Positions 1-6,313 of a stretch of 7,560 nucleotides of DNA are shown here, in pieces. This DNA is from JANXVV01 sp038230975 (GTDB taxonomy: Bacteria; Planctomycetota; Phycisphaerae; Tepidisphaerales; Tepidisphaeraceae): assembly GCA_038230975.1 (NCBI GenBank), contig JBBRMF010000251.1, forward strand, positions 1 through 7,560, written 5' to 3'. The notes beneath the pieces are model-generated. The model did not search any database and was not told where the DNA came from. It was given only the letters and a program-made list of their open reading frames with translations. The number at the start of each line of letters is the position of its first letter. The stretch's first letter is position 1. The position numbers and the translations under genes were made by a program.

Positions 1-2
1 AA

Positions 3-1325
3 CTTGATGAGCATGTGAATCGGCTTGAAGAAGCCAAGAAGCGTGATCATCGCGTGCTCGGGCCGCAACTGGGTCTGTATACGATCGATGACAAGGTCGG
101 CCAGGGTCTGGTGCTGTGGAAGCCCAAGGGCGCGGAAATTCGCATCGAGCTTCAGAAATTTATTGGCGAGCATCTGCGGCGGCAGGGTTATCAGCAGGTT
201 TTTACGCCGCACATCGGCCGGCTTGATCTGTACAAGACCAGCGGCCATTACCCGTATTATCGCGACAGCCAATTCCCGCCGTTGATTGACCGGGAGTATT
301 TCGACCAGCTCGCCAAAGAAGGTTGCGGCTGTGCCGATCTGGCCAACCGAATGGAAAAAGGGGAGATCGACGGCTACCTGCTGAAGCCGATGAACTGCCC
401 GCACCATATTCGGATTTACGCCAGCGACCCTCACAGCTATCGCGATCTGCCCGTGCGGCTGGCGGAATTCGGCACGGTTTATCGCTGGGAAAAATCCGGT
501 GAACTGGGTGGCATGACCCGTGTGCGCGGATTCACTCAGGATGATGCCCACTTATTCTGCACGGAAGACCAGATCCCCGCGGAGCTGCGAAGTTGCCTTG
601 AACTAGTCAAAATCGTTCTCACGACTCTGGGCATGAATGATTATCGCGTTCGGGTGGGCCTACGCGATCCGGACAGTGCGAAATATGTCGGCGATCCTGA
701 ACAATGGGATCGCGCCGAAGCCGCCTGTCGCGCCGCGGCAGAGACGCTCGGTGTACCGTTCACGATGGAACCGGGCGAAGCGGCATTCTACGGACCGAAG
801 ATCGATTTTGTCGTCAAAGATATCATCGGCCGTGAATGGCAACTGGGTACGGTGCAGGTGGATTACCAGTTGCCGCAGCGGTTTGATCTGACGTACATCG
901 GGGCCGACAACAAAGCTCATCGCCCGGTAATGATCCATCGCGCGCCCTTCGGCAGCATGGAGCGATTTATCGGCGTGTTGATCGAACATTTCGCCGGACA
1001 TTTCCCACTCTGGCTTTCGCCGGTGCAGGCAACGGTCTTGTCAATCAGTGAAAAATCGAATGAGTATGCGAATGAAGTCCTGGCAGCACTTGGGGCAGCC
1101 GGTCTGCGGGTGACATCAAACCTCGGCAGCGACATGATCAAGGGCAAAGTGCGAAAGGCATTGGAGGAAATGATCCCTTACCTGATCATCGTCGGCGAGC
1201 GCGATGCCGCCGCGAAAACGATGGCATTGCGCACGCGTGAAAAAGAGCAAGGGACGATGACAGTCGCGGCGTTTATTGAGAAGTGTCAGTTGGAGATCAG
1301 CACCAGAGGTACGGGTCAGGCGTAG
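3..1325 (+). CDS. thrS: Threonyl-tRNA synthetase, 5'-truncated by window edge
   Basis: Class II threonyl-tRNA synthetase, which charges tRNA-Thr with threonine in the cytoplasm. The frame is open to the left edge; the codons before the GTG at 15 read LDEH and continue the family pattern, so that GTG is internal and the true start lies outside. About 440 C-terminal residues are visible against roughly 640 in full-length bacterial enzymes, so any TGS and editing domains are off-window. Counting from GTG 15 as residue 1, the catalytic core carries MNCPHH (C128), motif 2 with YRWEKSG (R157, E159), DDAHLFC (H179), and motif 3 MIHRAPFGSMERF (H308, R317). C128, H179 and H308 correspond to the zinc ligands of the E. 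coli enzyme. The anticodon-binding domain occupies about 335-430. An insertion of about 30 residues before MNCPHH contains a Cys pair (C104, C106). The gene ends at TAG 1323-1325 with no clear terminator after it. Confidence 0.97.
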   Translation, partial: LDEHVNRLEEAKKRDHRVLGPQLGLYTIDDKVGQGLVLWKPKGAEIRIELQKFIGEHLRRQGYQQVFTPHIGRLDLYKTSGHYPYYRDSQFPPLIDREYFDQLAKEGCGCADLANRMEKGEIDGYLLKPMNCPHHIRIYASDPHSYRDLPVRLAEFGTVYRWEKSGELGGMTRVRGFTQDDAHLFCTEDQIPAELRSCLELVKIVLTTLGMNDYRVRVGLRDPDSAKYVGDPEQWDRAEAACRAAAETLGVPFTMEPGEAAFYGPKIDFVVKDIIGREWQLGTVQVDYQLPQRFDLTYIGADNKAHRPVMIHRAPFGSMERFIGVLIEHFAGHFPLWLSPVQATVLSISEKSNEYANEVLAALGAAGLRVTSNLGSDMIKGKVRKALEEMIPYLIIVGERDAAAKTMALRTREKEQGTMTVAAFIEKCQLEISTRGTGQA

Positions 1326-1353
1326 TCGAGCCAAAGCAGTGTGTCGCTTAATT

Positions 1354-1359
1354 TATAAT
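1354..1359 (+). promoter_or_regulatory. Possible -10 box (TATAAT)
   Basis: A perfect TATAAT lies 30 bases after the thrS stop and 16 bases before the ATG of the interrupted gene at 1375. No convincing -35 hexamer is found 16-18 bases upstream (the bases there read ccaaag), and no strong Shine-Dalgarno precedes ATG 1375. It may be a weak promoter with a very short leader, or chance AT richness in a spacer. Confidence 0.25.
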
Positions 1360-1374
1360 GCTGAACGGCAACTA

Positions 1375-1791
1375 ATGATCAACAACCCTATATCGCCGCA
1401 GAAGTTGTCACCAACAATCCCTGGCTTGCACCCAGACAAGCAACTTGCCTTTCTCTATGTTGAAGCGAAGGGTCCCTAGAACGCACTGACGCATCTTCGT
1501 TGGGTATCAAAGACTTATCGCGCGGCAATTAAGGCTGGAACATTCTGTCCACCCAAAAGTGGCTTGCTTGGCACGACTTCATGGCATTTAAAAACACCGA
1601 GCGGTCAGCGTTTCTATGGTCTTCAAGTCGGTGGTGACAAAGAGGGGTGGTTTGCCGCCCTTAAACAATGTGCGCACGATAGTGGCCGTGCCACCGGTGA
1701 AATCATCGGATATGTCCGCATTCCCGCTCGATTTGTGCTCCATGACGGTCATACGTTTCACTTCGATGAATGTATCTGCAGTAAGGAATGA
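1375..1791 (+). pseudogene. Unknown small gene interrupted by in-frame TAG
   Basis: I do not recognise this family. One frame runs from ATG 1375 to TGA 1789-1791 and would give 138 residues, but TAG at 1477-1479 splits it into 34 and 103 residues. Both halves have ordinary mixed composition: the first includes GLHPDKQLAFLYVEAKG, and the second holds TSWHLKTPSGQRFYG, KEGWFAALKQC and FHFDECICSKE, with Cys and His residues near the C terminus. The frame continues unbroken on both sides of the stop, which suggests a single CAG-to-TAG change rather than two genes. There is no signal peptide or membrane segment. The piece after the TAG has no ATG; a TTG at 1564 is the earliest track-called start. 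Overlapping frames on both strands (about 1588-1893) are also open, so the choice of frame rests on amino-acid plausibility. A sequencing error or natural readthrough is possible. Confidence 0.5.
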
Positions 1792-1826
1792 ATCGTCCGG
1801 TCCGATACCACGGACTTGGAAACTGC

Positions 1827-1856
1827 TTGAATTAGCCAGGTTTGGATGATTAAAAT
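1827..1856 (+). promoter_or_regulatory. Candidate promoter for the antitoxin remnant
   Basis: TTGAAT (1827-1832, 4 of 6 matches to the -35 consensus) is followed after 18 bases by TAAAAT (1851-1856, 5 of 6 matches to the -10 consensus). Transcription would start near 1863, giving a leader of about 57 bases before ATG 1920. The elements are ordinary sigma70-type, and planctomycete promoters are poorly defined, so this is only a candidate. Confidence 0.35.
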
Positions 1857-1906
1857 GAGTAATTCGAGAATTGAAGTTGTCTGGCACTAACAATTGATTT
1901 GGGCAC

Positions 1907-1911
1907 GGAGG
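1907..1911 (+). promoter_or_regulatory. Strong Shine-Dalgarno of the antitoxin gene
   Basis: GGAGG, within GGAGGTGAT, lies 8 bases before ATG 1920. It is a near-ideal match to the 16S 3' end and fixes the start of the antitoxin frame, even though that frame breaks after about 16 codons. Confidence 0.75.
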
Positions 1912-1919
1912 TGATAGTG

Positions 1920-2170
1920 ATGAACGTTCTACTTAAACCTGATCTCGAAAAATTATTGACGAAAAAGTTCGGCAGGGCCGATTCGACTCAGCCGATGACG
2001 CGATCAGCGCGGCAGTCGCTCAGCTACAGGTTGCGCGTCAGTTGATTACGACGCAACGCGATCAAATGAGAGCAAAGGTCGATATTGGCATCGCCGAAGC
2101 GGATCGCGGAGATTTTGTGAAATATACCGCTGAAGATGTCATTGCCCAGCGACACGCGTCAATTGCTTAG
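1920..2170 (+). pseudogene. ParD-like type II antitoxin, frameshifted and without toxin
   Basis: The frame from ATG 1920 begins MNVLLKPDLEKLLTKK, a typical start of ParD-type ribbon-helix-helix antitoxins, which bind their own operator and neutralise a ParE/RelE-fold toxin. It then turns into an unrelated tail ending at TGA 2043-2045 (41 residues). The -1 frame, open from within the A-run at 1962-1966 to TAG 2168-2170, reads VRQGRFDSADDAISAAV, then ARQLITTQRDQMRAKVDIGI and DRGDFVKYTAEDVIAQ. This is the expected continuation: the helical dimerisation region followed by the toxin-binding tail. Adding one base near 1958-1967 gives one 83-residue protein, the normal family length. The break may be a real deletion, a homopolymer sequencing error, or less likely a programmed shift. 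No ParE/RelE toxin frame follows; the stop lies at the left end of a palindromic element, so the toxin seems lost or displaced. Confidence 0.75.
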
Positions 2171-2328
2171 AGCGTTTTTCATGATGATGAATCGTGCAAG
2201 ATGGCCGGGTGCCACAGGTGGGCGTACTCGCAGACCTGTGTTCTTGCGGCGATCAGGCAGCACAGGTCTCGGAGTACCGCGACCTGTGGCACCCGGCGCG
2301 GGGCACCATCTTGAAAAGTGCTCTAGGC
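2165..2328. mobile_element. 164-bp MITE-like palindromic element
   Basis: The two ends are imperfect inverted repeats. The left starts GCTTAGAGC and the right, read in complement, starts GCCTAGAGC; TTTTCA and GATG blocks follow on both sides. An uninterrupted 16-bp inverted repeat comes next: GCCGGGTGCCACAGGT at 2204-2219 and its complement at 2282-2297. Inside are two smaller hairpins with CACAGGT/ACCTGTG arms (2213-2240 and 2261-2288) around GAGTAC-type cores. The interior has no coding frame. The form, short and non-coding with terminal inverted repeats and foldback potential, fits a miniature inverted-repeat transposable element or a REP-like unit; no transposase is present to name a family. 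TA at the outer ends (TAGAGC/GCTCTA) could reflect a TA target, but I see no clear target duplication. The left end overlaps the antitoxin stop codon. Confidence 0.6.
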
Positions 2329-2383
2329 AAAAAATCGCTCGTAATCGGGCCTGTTTTCGCCGTGGGATAGGCCCCCACCCTAA

Positions 2384-2409
2384 CCCTCCCCCGGAGTACC
2401 GCGAGAGGG
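2384..2409. repeat. Short GGAGTACC-core hairpin repeat
   Basis: CCCTCCCCCGG and CCGCGAGAGGG flank a 4-base AGTA loop, pairing at 9 of 11 positions, just after an ACCCTAACCCT stretch. It resembles dispersed REP-like hairpins with a CGGAGTACCG core that I recall from planctomycete genomes. It shares the 12-mer CGGAGTACCGCG (2392-2403) with the larger palindromic element (2270-2281). It lies about 38 bases beyond the tex stop and could end tex transcription, but read on the minus strand it has no following T-run, so a classical terminator is not supported. Confidence 0.5.
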
Positions 2410-2447
2410 GATAAAATGAACAATCGTGCGTGATCGCCCAGTCATAT

Positions 2448-4745
2448 TTAGTTCTTCTTCGCCTGCCGTATCGCCGCGGAGAACCAGCCGTCGGTGGGTT
2501 CGGTTTTTTTTGTGATTTTCGCGGCAGGTGGCGTGGGGCGGTTCGGTGAAGTGGGTTGAGTTGCCGTGGCAGCGGGGCGGGGAAGGGGTGTGCCTTTTCG
2601 CATGGAAAGTGCGATGCGCTTTCGGGCGATGTCGACTTCGATGACCGTGACTTCCACGCGCTGTTGAACCTTCACCACTTCGTTTGGATCTTTGATAAAT
2701 CGGTCCGCCAGATGGCTGATATGCACCAGGCCATCTTGATGCACACCCACATCCACAAATGCGCCGAACGCGGTGACATTTGTAACGATGCCGGGCAATT
2801 TCATTCCAGCTTTCACGTCTTCGAGCTTTTGAACGCCGGCGGCAAACTGGAAGGCTTCAAACTGCTCGCGCGGATCGCGGCCGGGTTTGGCCAATTCGGT
2901 GATGATGTCGTTGAGCGTCGGCAGGCCGACGGTTTCGCTGACATATTTTGTCTTGTCGATTTTCTGGCGGAGTTCCCCATCGCGAATGAGGTCTGCGACG
3001 GTGACGCCGAGATCTGCCGCCATTTGATCGACGATGACATACGACTCGGGATGGACGGAGGATGCATCCAGTACATTTTCCGCACCGCGAATGCGAAGAA
3101 ATCCGGCAGCTTGCTCGAAGGTTTTGTCTCCCAGCCGAGGAACTTCTTTGAGCGCTCGACGGGTTTTGAAGGGGCCGTGCTGATTGCGATAAGTGACTAC
3201 ATTTTCGGCGAGTGTGGCGTTGAAACCGGAGACGTAGGTCAGCAACTGCTTTGAGGCGGTATTCACTTCCACACCCACGGCGTTCACGCAGGAAATAACG
3301 ACGTCGTCCAATGATTTCTTGAGCTTGTCCTGATCGACATCGTGTTGATATTGGCCGACACCGATCGACTTGGGGTCGAGCTTCACCAGCTCGGCCAGCG
3401 GGTCCATGAGTCGGCGGCCGATGGATACGGCACCGCGAACGGTCAGATCGTGATCGGGGAATTCCTCTCGCGCTATTTCTGAAGCGGAATAAATCGACGC
3501 ACCCGATTCATTGACCATCACGACGAGGACGGATGCCGGCATGCCGAGGCGACGGATGAAAGCTTCGCATTCTCGCGACCCTGTGCCGTTGCCGATGGCG
3601 ATGGCTTCAATTTGATGGTGAGCCACCAGGTGTTTGATTGTCTGCTCGGCTTCGAGGGTTTTATGCTGGCCTTGATCCGGATAGATGACGTCGTTGTGCA
3701 GCAACTGCCCTTGCGGATCGAGCACGACGATTTTGCAGCCGGTGCGAAAGCCGGGGTCAATCGCGAGCAACCGCTTTTGACCGAGAGCTGAGGCCAGCAA
3801 CAACTGACGGAGATTCTCCGCAAACACATCCACGGCATCGGCATCGGCACGCCGCCGAGATTCCAGACGGGTTTCTGTTTCCATCGACATGCATAAAAGA
3901 CGTTTGTACGAATCCTTCACCGTCAACCGCACCTGCTCAGTGCAGGGACCGTTCCCATGAAGGAATAACGCTTCAAGAATGCCGATGGCTTCATCTTCGG
4001 GCGGGCGAACCTGAAAGAACAGGACGCCTTCTTCGGCACCGCGCCGAATCGCCAGCACTCGATGCGATGGCGCGGTCGCCACCGGTTCAGACCAGTCGAA
4101 ATAGTCTTTGAACTTTGCGCCTTCCTGCTCTTTGCCAAGAATCACTTCGGAGCGAATCTGCCCGTGATCCCAGAACAGTTTTCGAATCTTCGCCCGCGCG
4201 TCGGTGTCATCGCTGATGCGCTCGGCGAGCACATCGCGCGCACCCTGCAGCGCCGCCGCGATATCAGGGACGATCAATTCTTCGGCGATGGTACTTCCGC
4301 TTGCGGTTATATACCGTGCGGCTTCGGTCTCTGGTTCTACCGACGGATCCTGCTTCCATAGAATTTCCGCCAACGGTTCCAGGCCCTTTTCTTTGGCGAT
4401 CATTGCGCGCGTGCGACGTTTGGGGCGGAACGGTTGATAGATATCTTCCAAGGCTGACATCACCTCGGCGGAATTAATGCGGGCTTTGAGATCGTCGGTC
4501 AGCAATTTTCGCTCTTCGAGCGACTGCAGGATGGAGGTGCGTCGCTGATCAAGTTCGTGTAATTGAGCCAGCCGATCGCGGATGGAGGTGATGGCCACTT
4601 CGTCGAGCGATCCGGTGACCTCTTTACGATAGCGCGCGATAAATGGGACCGTTCCACCGGCTTCGAGCAATTCTACCGTCGCCTGAACCTGTGTCGCTCG
4701 AATCGTCAATTCAGCGGCAATTTTTCCAAAATACGAATCATTCAT
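2448..4745 (-). CDS. tex: Tex family S1 RNA-binding transcription accessory protein
   Basis: A complete 765-residue Tex (YhgF) protein, the usual family length. Tex proteins are conserved cytoplasmic nucleic-acid-binding proteins linked to transcription. Order of parts: an N-terminal helical region (about 1-320) with the family block AGGTVPFIARYRKEVTG (29-45) and DIYQPFRPKRRTRA (101-114); a YqgF/RuvC-like domain (about 325-430) starting LLAIDPGFRTGCK (D330) and including AIGNGTGSRECE; helix-hairpin-helix segments (about 480-560) with VNAVGVEVNTAS and EVPRLGDKTFEQAAGFLRI; and an S1 domain (about 648-716) with GIVTNVTAFGAFVDVG and DGLVHISHL. A Pro/Thr/Lys-rich tail (about 717-765) ends GWFSAAIRQAKKN and looks lineage-specific. 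Start ATG 4743-4745 has a Shine-Dalgarno 8 bases upstream. It stands alone, divergent from the Tad-like gene and convergent with the decayed region; no partner gene is adjacent. Confidence 0.97.
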   Translation of the reverse strand: MNDSYFGKIAAELTIRATQVQATVELLEAGGTVPFIARYRKEVTGSLDEVAITSIRDRLAQLHELDQRRTSILQSLEERKLLTDDLKARINSAEVMSALEDIYQPFRPKRRTRAMIAKEKGLEPLAEILWKQDPSVEPETEAARYITASGSTIAEELIVPDIAAALQGARDVLAERISDDTDARAKIRKLFWDHGQIRSEVILGKEQEGAKFKDYFDWSEPVATAPSHRVLAIRRGAEEGVLFFQVRPPEDEAIGILEALFLHGNGPCTEQVRLTVKDSYKRLLCMSMETETRLESRRRADADAVDVFAENLRQLLLASALGQKRLLAIDPGFRTGCKIVVLDPQGQLLHNDVIYPDQGQHKTLEAEQTIKHLVAHHQIEAIAIGNGTGSRECEAFIRRLGMPASVLVVMVNESGASIYSASEIAREEFPDHDLTVRGAVSIGRRLMDPLAELVKLDPKSIGVGQYQHDVDQDKLKKSLDDVVISCVNAVGVEVNTASKQLLTYVSGFNATLAENVVTYRNQHGPFKTRRALKEVPRLGDKTFEQAAGFLRIRGAENVLDASSVHPESYVIVDQMAADLGVTVADLIRDGELRQKIDKTKYVSETVGLPTLNDIITELAKPGRDPREQFEAFQFAAGVQKLEDVKAGMKLPGIVTNVTAFGAFVDVGVHQDGLVHISHLADRFIKDPNEVVKVQQRVEVTVIEVDIARKRIALSMRKGTPLPRPAATATQPTSPNRPTPPAAKITKKTEPTDGWFSAAIRQAKKN

Positions 4746-4753
4746 CTTCAGTA

Positions 4754-4759
4754 CCCTCC
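4754..4759 (-). promoter_or_regulatory. Shine-Dalgarno of tex
   Basis: On the minus strand GGAGGG lies 8 bases before the tex ATG, supporting that start over nearby alternatives. Confidence 0.7.
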
Positions 4760-5021
4760 ATGGCTCGGGGAATCGAAAAGCCGATACGAGAAATGTGTCG
4801 GCATGACCAAATCACGTTAACGCTTTCGATCAATGGTGTAAACGTACGTTGGAGCGCTAGGTCGATTCGTCACGCCCCTTCGACTGGTTGGCCGGTGATT
4901 CACTATTCCAAGGAGTTTCCAAAAGCGGATGTGGTGGGAATGCTAAAGCTGCTGAGTGTAGTGAATCTGTGTGGTATGTGACGGTCATCAGGCGTGAGTG
5001 GGGCGTTTAAAGGGGTCCGTT

Positions 5022-5071
5022 CACTTGGCAAGTGTCAACAAATCCACAACCTGTTGAATTCAGGTTGCCAA
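5022..5071. repeat. Nested inverted repeats upstream of the Tad-like gene
   Basis: CACTTGGCAAGTG (5022-5034) is a 13-base odd palindrome. CAACCTG (5047-5053) and CAGGTTG (5061-5067) form a 7-bp inverted repeat around TTGAATT. TTGGCAA (5026-5032) also complements TTGCCAA (5065-5071), so alternative pairings are possible. Their position just before a rightward gene suggests an operator or a leader structure, but no known site is matched. Confidence 0.4.
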
Positions 5072-5094
5072 TGAGTCGAAGTGTATTCTAGATT
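5065..5094 (+). promoter_or_regulatory. Candidate promoter of the Tad-like gene
   Basis: TTGCCA (5065-5070, 5 of 6 to the -35 consensus) and TAGATT (5089-5094, 4 of 6 to the -10 consensus) are separated by 18 bases. A transcript start near 5101 would fall after ATG 5097 and so favours ATG 5154. The -35 box overlaps the right arm of the inverted repeat at 5047-5067, a layout that would suit a repressor site. Confidence 0.3.
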
Positions 5095-5153
5095 TAATGA
5101 TGACGCCGGTAACCACTTGGGTGTGGCAAACGGAGAGTTGCCAGAAAGCCGCA

Positions 5154-6227
5154 ATGAAGCAGTCACGATTCATATCGACTTGGGATGTTCTAAAAGCATG
5201 CCAGTGCCGTCGTCGCGCCCGGCGTTCGGGTATTGCGCTGATTTATATGATGGTCATCATGACGTTGATGATCGGTTTTTGTTCGTTGGCGGTGGATCTG
5301 GGGCGCGTGCAACTCTCCAAGACGCAGGTGGCGCGAACGGCGGATGCAGTGGCGCGGTATGCCGTGCAGGGCCTGGTCGATGACACGTACGTGGCGAAAG
5401 CGATTGCCGTTGCCGCCCAGAATTCAGTTGATGGTTCGCCCGTCGTTTTGACGGCAAACGACATTGAAACCGGCACATGGTACGCGAATTCGCGGACATT
5501 TTCCGCCGGTGGATATGGGGCAAATGCGGTGCGCGTCAGTATCAAACGAACGGCGGCCAATGGTAACCCGATCCCGCTGGTTTTCGGTAAGACATTGGGG
5601 GTGTCATCATGTGACGTCACCGTCTCCGCGATCGCGAGCATTACCTATCAGACCCCCACGACCTATGTGGCACCCGCCAAGGGCGACCCATGGCTGGCCG
5701 GCATGCCGGACGGAACCACTGGCAACTGGTACGACATGGCCCCGAATAACTCACCGACTAAATCGCCGGTCACGCTCACACCAAACACCGGACTGCAATT
5801 TAACTTTGCCGGAAACGCCAGTTATTACCCGGGCACCAATCCATTCTCGGCCGATGGAAGCAGCGCGTGGATCATCAACAATTATGCTGGCAGCGAGCAC
5901 GGGATGGCCAACTTGAACGCTCCCATCGCATCGGTCGTGGCGGTGTTCCTTGATGATTCGCAACCGGATAGCTCGCCGCCACCGGCGGGCCTGGACTTTT
6001 CCAGTGCGGCCAGCCGCGATTTCGCAACGCTTTCCCCGGGACTTAAACAACCATTTTTTATTGGTGACGGTCTTCGAGATGATAAAGTAACCCCACAGAA
6101 CTTTATCGTTCCTGCCGGCGCAACACGGCTGTATATCGGGATCATGGACGGTCAGCAATGGAGCGATAACGCCGGCGGTTATACCTGCACGGTCGCCAAA
6201 TCTCCGATGATTAAGATCGTGAAGTAA
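5154..6227 (+). CDS. Tad/TadG-like membrane-anchored protein with PA-IL-like domain
   Basis: A 357-residue protein predicted to be anchored in the inner membrane and exposed outside. After a basic stretch (CRRRARRSG, about 18-26) comes one hydrophobic segment (about 26-46) running into AVDLGRVQLSKTQVARTADAV, the signature of the Tad (Flp pilus-assembly TadE/G-like) N terminus. Residues about 55-165 continue as in planctomycete Tad-like proteins. The C-terminal part (about 178-357) looks like a PA-IL/LecA-like sugar-binding fold: DPWLAGMP, SADGSSAWI, NLNAPIASVVAVFLDD, LDFSSA, KQPFFIGDG, VPAGATRLYIGIMDGQQW. The last block is close to the LGTMDG.GW...G motif common in PEP-CTERM exoproteins; there is no PEP-CTERM tail here. 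Start choice: ATG 5154 is preferred because 19 extra residues from ATG 5097 look non-coding and the candidate promoter lies at 5065-5094; neither start has a strong Shine-Dalgarno. No tad operon genes are nearby, so a pilus role is not implied. The sugar-binding role is inferred. Confidence 0.82.
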   Translation: MKQSRFISTWDVLKACQCRRRARRSGIALIYMMVIMTLMIGFCSLAVDLGRVQLSKTQVARTADAVARYAVQGLVDDTYVAKAIAVAAQNSVDGSPVVLTANDIETGTWYANSRTFSAGGYGANAVRVSIKRTAANGNPIPLVFGKTLGVSSCDVTVSAIASITYQTPTTYVAPAKGDPWLAGMPDGTTGNWYDMAPNNSPTKSPVTLTPNTGLQFNFAGNASYYPGTNPFSADGSSAWIINNYAGSEHGMANLNAPIASVVAVFLDDSQPDSSPPPAGLDFSSAASRDFATLSPGLKQPFFIGDGLRDDKVTPQNFIVPAGATRLYIGIMDGQQWSDNAGGYTCTVAKSPMIKIVK

Positions 6228-6313
6228 TCACCTCGAGCCTGTTTCGCAGGTCCACAGAAATCAATCCGCATTTCGCGGTGACGATCGATCGTTGCGTAAG
6301 CGTTTATTGAGAA
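6228..6313. other. Convergent intergenic spacer with short palindromes
   Basis: This spacer lies between two convergent genes. It has small hairpins CCTG/CAGG (6238-6250) and CCGC/GCGG (6266-6278) and a perfect 12-base palindrome ACGATCGATCGT (6281-6292). None is followed by a T-run on either strand, so a bidirectional intrinsic terminator is not supported. Confidence 0.35.

Larger units (their letters stand above)
4746..5153. other. Divergent intergenic region between tex and the Tad-like gene
   Basis: About 350-400 bases without a convincing gene; the plus-strand open frames that enter from the tex side are antisense shadows. It must hold the tex promoter (no clear -35/-10 pair found) and the promoter of the rightward gene. 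Notable structure is limited to inverted repeats between 5022 and 5071. No tRNA or obvious riboswitch is visible. Confidence 0.5.

Noticed and set aside
1477..1479. Recoded TAG (pyrrolysine)
   Set aside because: No support for amber recoding in this lineage, the protein is not a methylamine methyltransferase, and all other genes here end normally with TAG, TGA or TAA.
1588..1893. Open minus-strand frame of 101 codons and overlapping plus frame 1616-1849
   Set aside because: Both overlap the interrupted gene at 1375-1791, have no Shine-Dalgarno and show no recognisable motifs; taken as shadows, although the region's frame choice is not fully secure.
1959..1967. Programmed -1 frameshift site in the antitoxin
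   Set aside because: The run is G followed by five A's and a G, not a full AAAAAAG-type heptamer, and no SD-like or stem-loop stimulator in the right place stands out; mutation or sequencing error is simpler.
2384..2410. Intrinsic terminator for tex
   Set aside because: The hairpin is suitably placed but is not followed by a T-run when read on the minus strand.
2136..2414. 92-codon plus-strand frame across the palindromic element
   Set aside because: Its translation is Arg/Pro/Gly-rich and follows the inverted repeats; it overlaps the antitoxin end and has no ribosome binding site.
2556..3254. 232-codon plus-strand frame inside tex
   Set aside because: Antisense shadow of the strongly supported tex gene, rich in His/Phe/Asp as expected from its complement.
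5097..5153. Upstream start ATG 5097 for the Tad-like protein
   Set aside because: It has no Shine-Dalgarno, adds 19 atypical residues and would fall at or before the predicted transcript start; kept only as an alternative.
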